Under the pieces are notes generated by a model. The model made no database searches and had not been told where the DNA came from. It saw only the letters and a list, made by a program, of their open reading frames with translations. Both the position numbers and the translations under genes were made by a program. A stretch of 8,822 nucleotides of DNA from Verrucomicrobiales bacterium (GTDB lineage Bacteria > Verrucomicrobiota > Verrucomicrobiae > Limisphaerales > UBA9464), in the NCBI GenBank assembly GCA_005789375.1, contig SXXZ01000054.1, forward strand, positions 1-8,822, written 5' to 3'. Position 1 is the first letter of the stretch. The number at the start of each line of letters is the position of its first letter. Shown here piece by piece: positions 6,666-8,822 of this stretch.

Positions 6666-7124
6666 CGCGTCTTTTATGGGGTTTCTAAGGGGGTTTTTGC
6701 TCCTATCACCCCGGCGACCGGCTCTTTCTCCCCAAGACCACCGGCAACCCAGACCCTCCTCCGGACAACTTTGCCGCGTCACCCGATTTACCCCGGAGCT
6801 TGCGATCCATTCATTAAGATCCAAACCACCCAACGACTTCGGGACTCATTCCCCCACTACCTCACCCATGCAGTGGAACTTCTAAGTCCCTCCCGACCAG
6901 GTCCATCACCAACTCCAACGGCCATTCTCTTTAAACTCCATCCCCTTCAACCGCCGTTTTCAGGTTCAAAGAGGGCCTTGAGGATTTCAGCCTGTACCGT
7001 GGGCGCACTCCATCGAGGCACCAACGGATGAAGCCGGGTCACGGCATTGCTCAGCTCATTCTAGGTAGCCCGCATTTGTCCCATCGCCTCGGAATCGCTC
7101 TATACCTTGAATTGAACCGGAAGC
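6666..7124. other. Intergenic stretch without a supported gene
   Basis: The open frames here show no recognisable domain, no good start and no consistent codon pattern. The stretch probably holds upstream control sequence for the flgF promoter. Two TGGATC copies about 13 bases apart (minus strand, near 6803-6821) are the only local repeat I noticed. On the plus strand a weak sigma-70-like pair (TTGTCC at 7076-7081, TATACC at 7101-7106, spacer 19) lies just before the hairpin group that follows. Confidence 0.5.
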
Positions 7125-7147
7125 GGAGCCCACGTTTAGCGGGCTCC
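7125..7147. other. Perfect 7-bp hairpin with 9-base loop
   Basis: GGAGCCC (7125-7131) pairs with GGGCTCC (7141-7147) around a 9-base loop. No T-run follows on either strand, so it is not a standard intrinsic terminator. It is the first of three hairpins in about 120 bases and could be part of a structured RNA, a processing signal or the far end of the 3' untranslated region of the small secreted-protein gene. Confidence 0.6.
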
Positions 7148-7163
7148 TTGGCTGAAAACAATT

Positions 7164-7192
7164 CAGGCGTCTCCGAAGACCGGAAACGCCTG
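7164..7192 (-). terminator. Probable intrinsic terminator of the small secreted-protein gene
   Basis: CAGGCGT (7164-7170) and TCCG (7172-7175) pair with CGGA (7181-7184) and ACGCCTG (7186-7192) around a 5-base loop. In minus-strand RNA the intervening position forms a U-G wobble, giving a continuous 12-pair stem, whereas in plus-strand RNA it is a C-A mismatch. On the minus strand the stem is followed by AATTGTTTTC, a broken U-tract. It lies 52 bases past the stop codon at 7245. Confidence 0.55.
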
Positions 7193-7228
7193 ATCGATTG
7201 GCCTCTGCGGATTTCGCCCACAATGTCC

Positions 7229-7246
7229 AGAGCCGAGGCTCTTTTT
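7229..7246 (+). terminator. Short hairpin plus T-run facing into the small gene
   Basis: AGAGC (7229-7233) pairs with GCTCT (7238-7242) around a CGAG loop and is followed by TTTT on the plus strand, overlapping the stop codon of the minus-strand gene. The stem is only 5 pairs, so it would be a weak terminator. No plus-strand gene is known upstream of it; it may end an antisense or small RNA, or be chance. Confidence 0.3.
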
Positions 7247-7418
7247 ACTTCTTGCAGTCCTTCTTGCAGCAAGCACCGCCCTTGGAGTCGCAGTGGCCCT
7301 TTGCCGACTTAGACGACTCATTGGAAGCGCCGCGCGGAGAATGCGCTGCGGAAAGTGCGGTGGCACCGAACACGGCCGAAACCAGAGCGAGAATCACGGA
7401 CAATTTGAGGGTCTTCAT
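7245..7418 (-). CDS. Small secreted Cys/Lys-rich protein, function unknown
   Basis: A 57-residue protein from ATG at 7418. It has a clear signal peptide: MKTLK, hydrophobic core LSVILALVSAVFGATAL, and likely cleavage after ALSA at residue 24. The mature part is about 33 residues, polar and Ser/Lys-rich, ending GHCDSKGGACCKKDCKK with cysteines at 43, 50, 51 and 55 beside His42 (spacing C-x6-CC-x3-C). This could bind a metal or form two disulfides, but I recognise no family. It is probably a single-gene transcript, with a terminator-like hairpin 52 bases downstream and no partner gene. The frame is open upstream to 7565, but only the 7418 start gives a signal peptide at the N-terminus. No Shine-Dalgarno is visible. 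Confidence 0.75.
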   Translation of the reverse strand: MKTLKLSVILALVSAVFGATALSAAHSPRGASNESSKSAKGHCDSKGGACCKKDCKK

Positions 7419-7655
7419 GACTTGAGTGCGTTTGTTGTTGTGTGTGCAACACCACCCATGACCTGCCGAGGTTTCTGACGGGGTTGCTGGAAGTAATCTG
7501 ACTCCTAAAGGGCGCCTGACTACAACCATTCCTGTCTGGAAATCACCTAATTTTGCTTCACACACCCGTGCACCCGAAGCCCCTTCCGATGAATTCGGAT
7601 AAGCCCTCGGAAAATTGCCGACTCGCCAGACTCGGTTTCATCCCCCACGGTCACA

Positions 7656-8056
7656 ACGTCTTGGAAGGGTGGAGGGTCGCTCGCGGCGCAAGTCGCGGGA
7701 GGAAAGTCCGAACTCCATAGGGCGCGGAGCCACGTAACTCCGGTTAGGCCGGAGATACACGCGGGAGGTCACGACGTAAGGCGTGGCCGACAGACAGTGC
7801 CACAGAGAATATACCGCCCGCGCCGAAAGGTACGGGTAAGGGTGAAAAGGCGGTTTAAGAGACCACCGCTCGCAACGCAAGAAGCGGGGCATGGCAAACC
7901 TCTCCGGGAGCAAGACCAAATAGGGGACCTTCGATGCGGCCCGCATCGTATCGGCGAAAGTCGATCGGGTTCCGGGTATCGGTCGCTCAGAGAAATGACT
8001 CTCTCCCTGGCGCAAGTCAGGAAGACAGAATTCGGCTTACAGCCCTTCCAAGACAC
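7656..8056 (+). ncRNA. rnpB: RNase P RNA, bacterial type A (rnpB)
   Basis: This is the catalytic RNA that trims the 5' leader of precursor tRNAs. The ends are set by a perfect 12-bp P1 stem, GTCTTGGAAGGG (7658-7669) with CCCTTCCAAGAC (8043-8054). Conserved blocks are present in order: GGGAGGAAAGTCCGAACTCC (7697-7716), ACAGTGCCACAGAG with ATACCGCC (7794-7818), GGTAAGGGTGAAAAGGCGG, AGACCAAATAGGGG, and ACAGAATTCGGCTTAC (8025-8040). P3 is a CGCGGC/GTCGCG hairpin with a GCAA loop. The L17 loop GGCCC can pair with GGGC after the first conserved block (P6 pseudoknot). The GGU motif of L15 that binds tRNA CCA is present as GGGTA at 7974-7978. An extra hairpin sits at 7950-7965. No strong promoter is evident upstream. 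Confidence 0.97.
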
Positions 8057-8073
8057 TATCTCTCCCCCCGACC

Positions 8074-8102
8074 GGGGCGGGATCCCATAAGCCGATCGCC
8101 CC
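8074..8102. terminator. Hairpin between rnpB and the convergent oxidoreductase gene
   Basis: GGGGCG (8074-8079) and ATC (8082-8084) pair with GAT (8094-8096) and CGCCCC (8097-8102), with a two-base bulge and a 9-base loop. A shorter CCCC/GGGG hairpin (8066-8077) competes with it. It lies between two convergent genes, where a shared terminator is expected, but no T-run follows on either strand. Confidence 0.3.
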
Positions 8103-8119
8103 AACAGTCCCACTTTGGA

Positions 8120-8822
8120 TCACGGCGATGCTTGGATTTGCCGCACAATCTCAAAAGCAACATCCAGCGCCGCCTTAGCCTGAGCTCCACTCACCTTCGG
8201 CACCTGTCTCTCCCGAACACAGGCCACGAAGTCCGACAACTCCAGCTTCAACGGCTCGTCCTTATTAATGGGTACCGGTTCCCGGACGATTCGCTTGCCG
8301 GCAAACTCACTGACAATCGTCGACTCCTTTGCCGACAACAGCTTGCGGAGCAGAGAGCTCTCCTCCTCGCCGTCCCGCGCCAACCGATACAGGAAGCCTT
8401 CCTGAACCCGGTAATCGAGGCTGATGTACACCGGATGATCGCCCCCGCTGAAGACGCGAATCTTGCGCATCCGCTCCGGGCTAATGCGACTGGCCGTAAG
8501 ATTGGCCACGCAACCATTGGCGAACCGAAGTCGCGCATTGGCAATGTCCTCGCTGCGACTCAAAACAGGAATCCCCACCGCATCCACCGACACCACCGGC
8601 GACTTCACAAAAGCCATCACCACATCAAGATCGTGGATCATCAGGTCCAGAACCACTCCGATGTCCGTGCTCCGAGCCGGGAATGGCGACAACCGATGGC
8701 ACTCGATGAATTTCGGAAACGGCGCTGCCTGTTCCAAATAGCTAAACACCGGGTTGAACCGCTCCACATGCCCCACCTGGAGCACTAAACCCTTTTCCTG
8801 AGCCAATCGAACGAGATCCTGA
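8120..8822 (-). CDS. Gfo/Idh/MocA family oxidoreductase, N-terminus cut by window edge
   Basis: The last 233 residues of a Gfo/Idh/MocA sugar (often nucleotide-sugar) dehydrogenase; the NAD(P)-binding Rossmann domain lies mostly beyond the right edge. The visible part starts within the link to the C-terminal domain, with GHVERFNP at fragment residues 17-24, then DIGVVLDLMIHDLDVV containing the conserved I-H-D-x-D, and a long beta-sheet domain. The end (KDEPLKLELSDFVACVRERQ and the closing helix) is typical of the family. The GHVERFNP variant resembles enzymes found beside lipid A genes, such as the UDP-GlcNAc 3-dehydrogenase GnnA, but substrate cannot be read from this fragment. The gene converges on rnpB with about 63 bases between. 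The frame is open to the window edge, so the true start is outside. Confidence 0.9.
   Translation of the reverse strand, partial: QDLVRLAQEKGLVLQVGHVERFNPVFSYLEQAAPFPKFIECHRLSPFPARSTDIGVVLDLMIHDLDVVMAFVKSPVVSVDAVGIPVLSRSEDIANARLRFANGCVANLTASRISPERMRKIRVFSGGDHPVYISLDYRVQEGFLYRLARDGEEESSLLRKLLSAKESTIVSEFAGKRIVREPVPINKDEPLKLELSDFVACVRERQVPKVSGAQAKAALDVAFEIVRQIQASP

Noticed and set aside
6639..6833. Upstream extension of flgF to an earlier start at 6833
   Set aside because: The added 65 residues are Arg/Trp/Gly-rich and unrelated to rod proteins. The family N-terminus aligns exactly with the GTG at 6638, and the sigma-54-like site would lie inside the extension.
6063..7031. Plus-strand open frame of 322 codons spanning flgF and the intergenic region
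   Set aside because: The first half is antisense to flgF and the rest has irregular, low-complexity composition. No signal peptide, domain or start signal supports it.
7615..7642. Sigma-70 promoter for rnpB (TTGCCG followed by TTTCAT)
   Set aside because: The -10 match is poor and the spacing is only 15-16 bases, so I did not list it as a feature.
7921..7930. Apparent loss of the GGU motif that binds tRNA CCA in RNase P RNA
   Set aside because: I first looked at the 5' side (GGGGACC). The motif belongs on the 3' side of L15 and is present there as GGGTA at 7974-7978.
7638..8113. Minus-strand open frames overlapping rnpB
   Set aside because: The region folds as RNase P RNA with all conserved blocks and a perfect P1 stem, so these frames are accidental.
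7934..8788. Plus-strand open frame of 284 codons
   Set aside because: It begins inside rnpB and runs antisense to the Gfo/Idh/MocA gene, whose motifs are clear on the other strand.
1..8822. Mobile elements, CRISPR arrays, tRNAs, toxin-antitoxin or defence genes
   Set aside because: I found no transposase or integrase motifs, no regularly spaced repeats, no tRNA cloverleaf and no paired small genes of that kind on either strand.

Overview
The window looks like chromosomal DNA of a flagellated diderm (Gram-negative) bacterium. It encodes both the outer-membrane L-ring protein (FlgH) and the periplasmic P-ring protein (FlgI), so an outer membrane is expected. The RNase P RNA is of the bacterial A type. 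The moderately GC-rich composition, the single-domain FlgJ, the tiny lysine/cysteine-rich secreted protein and the GHVERFNP-type Gfo/Idh/MocA oxidoreductase together suggest a Verrucomicrobiota/PVC-like lineage. That placement is inference from content, not proof.

Layout. About three quarters of the window (positions 1-6638) is one tightly packed minus-strand flagellar operon. In transcription order it reads flgF, flgG, flgA, flgH, flgI, flgJ (rod-binding domain only), flgN, flgK; flgK runs off the left edge. Most junctions overlap by 1-4 bases or have gaps of 2-3 bases. Only flgF-flgG (57 bases, with a 15-bp tandem repeat) and flgN-flgK (20 bases, with a clear ribosome binding site) are looser. 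A well-spaced sigma-54-like element (-24/-12) lies directly before the flgF GTG start.

Positions 6666-7244 hold no gene I can support, but contain three consecutive hairpins (7125-7246). Next is a 57-residue secreted Cys/Lys-rich protein on the minus strand (7245-7418), then rnpB on the plus strand (about 7656-8056). A minus-strand Gfo/Idh/MocA oxidoreductase, cut by the right edge, converges on rnpB.

How the genes work together. FlgF and FlgG form the proximal and distal rod. FlgJ caps or scaffolds the rod. FlgA chaperones FlgI into the P-ring, and FlgH forms the L-ring bushing. FlgN is the export chaperone for FlgK, the first hook-filament junction protein. The operon therefore covers the rod-to-junction stage of assembly.

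The most notable departures from the textbook are a FlgH with no cysteine and hence no lipobox, a FlgI with a single mature cysteine, almost no Shine-Dalgarno sequences, and a sigma-54-like promoter that would give a nearly leaderless flgF message. I found no mobile element, CRISPR array, tRNA or clearly new multi-gene system.
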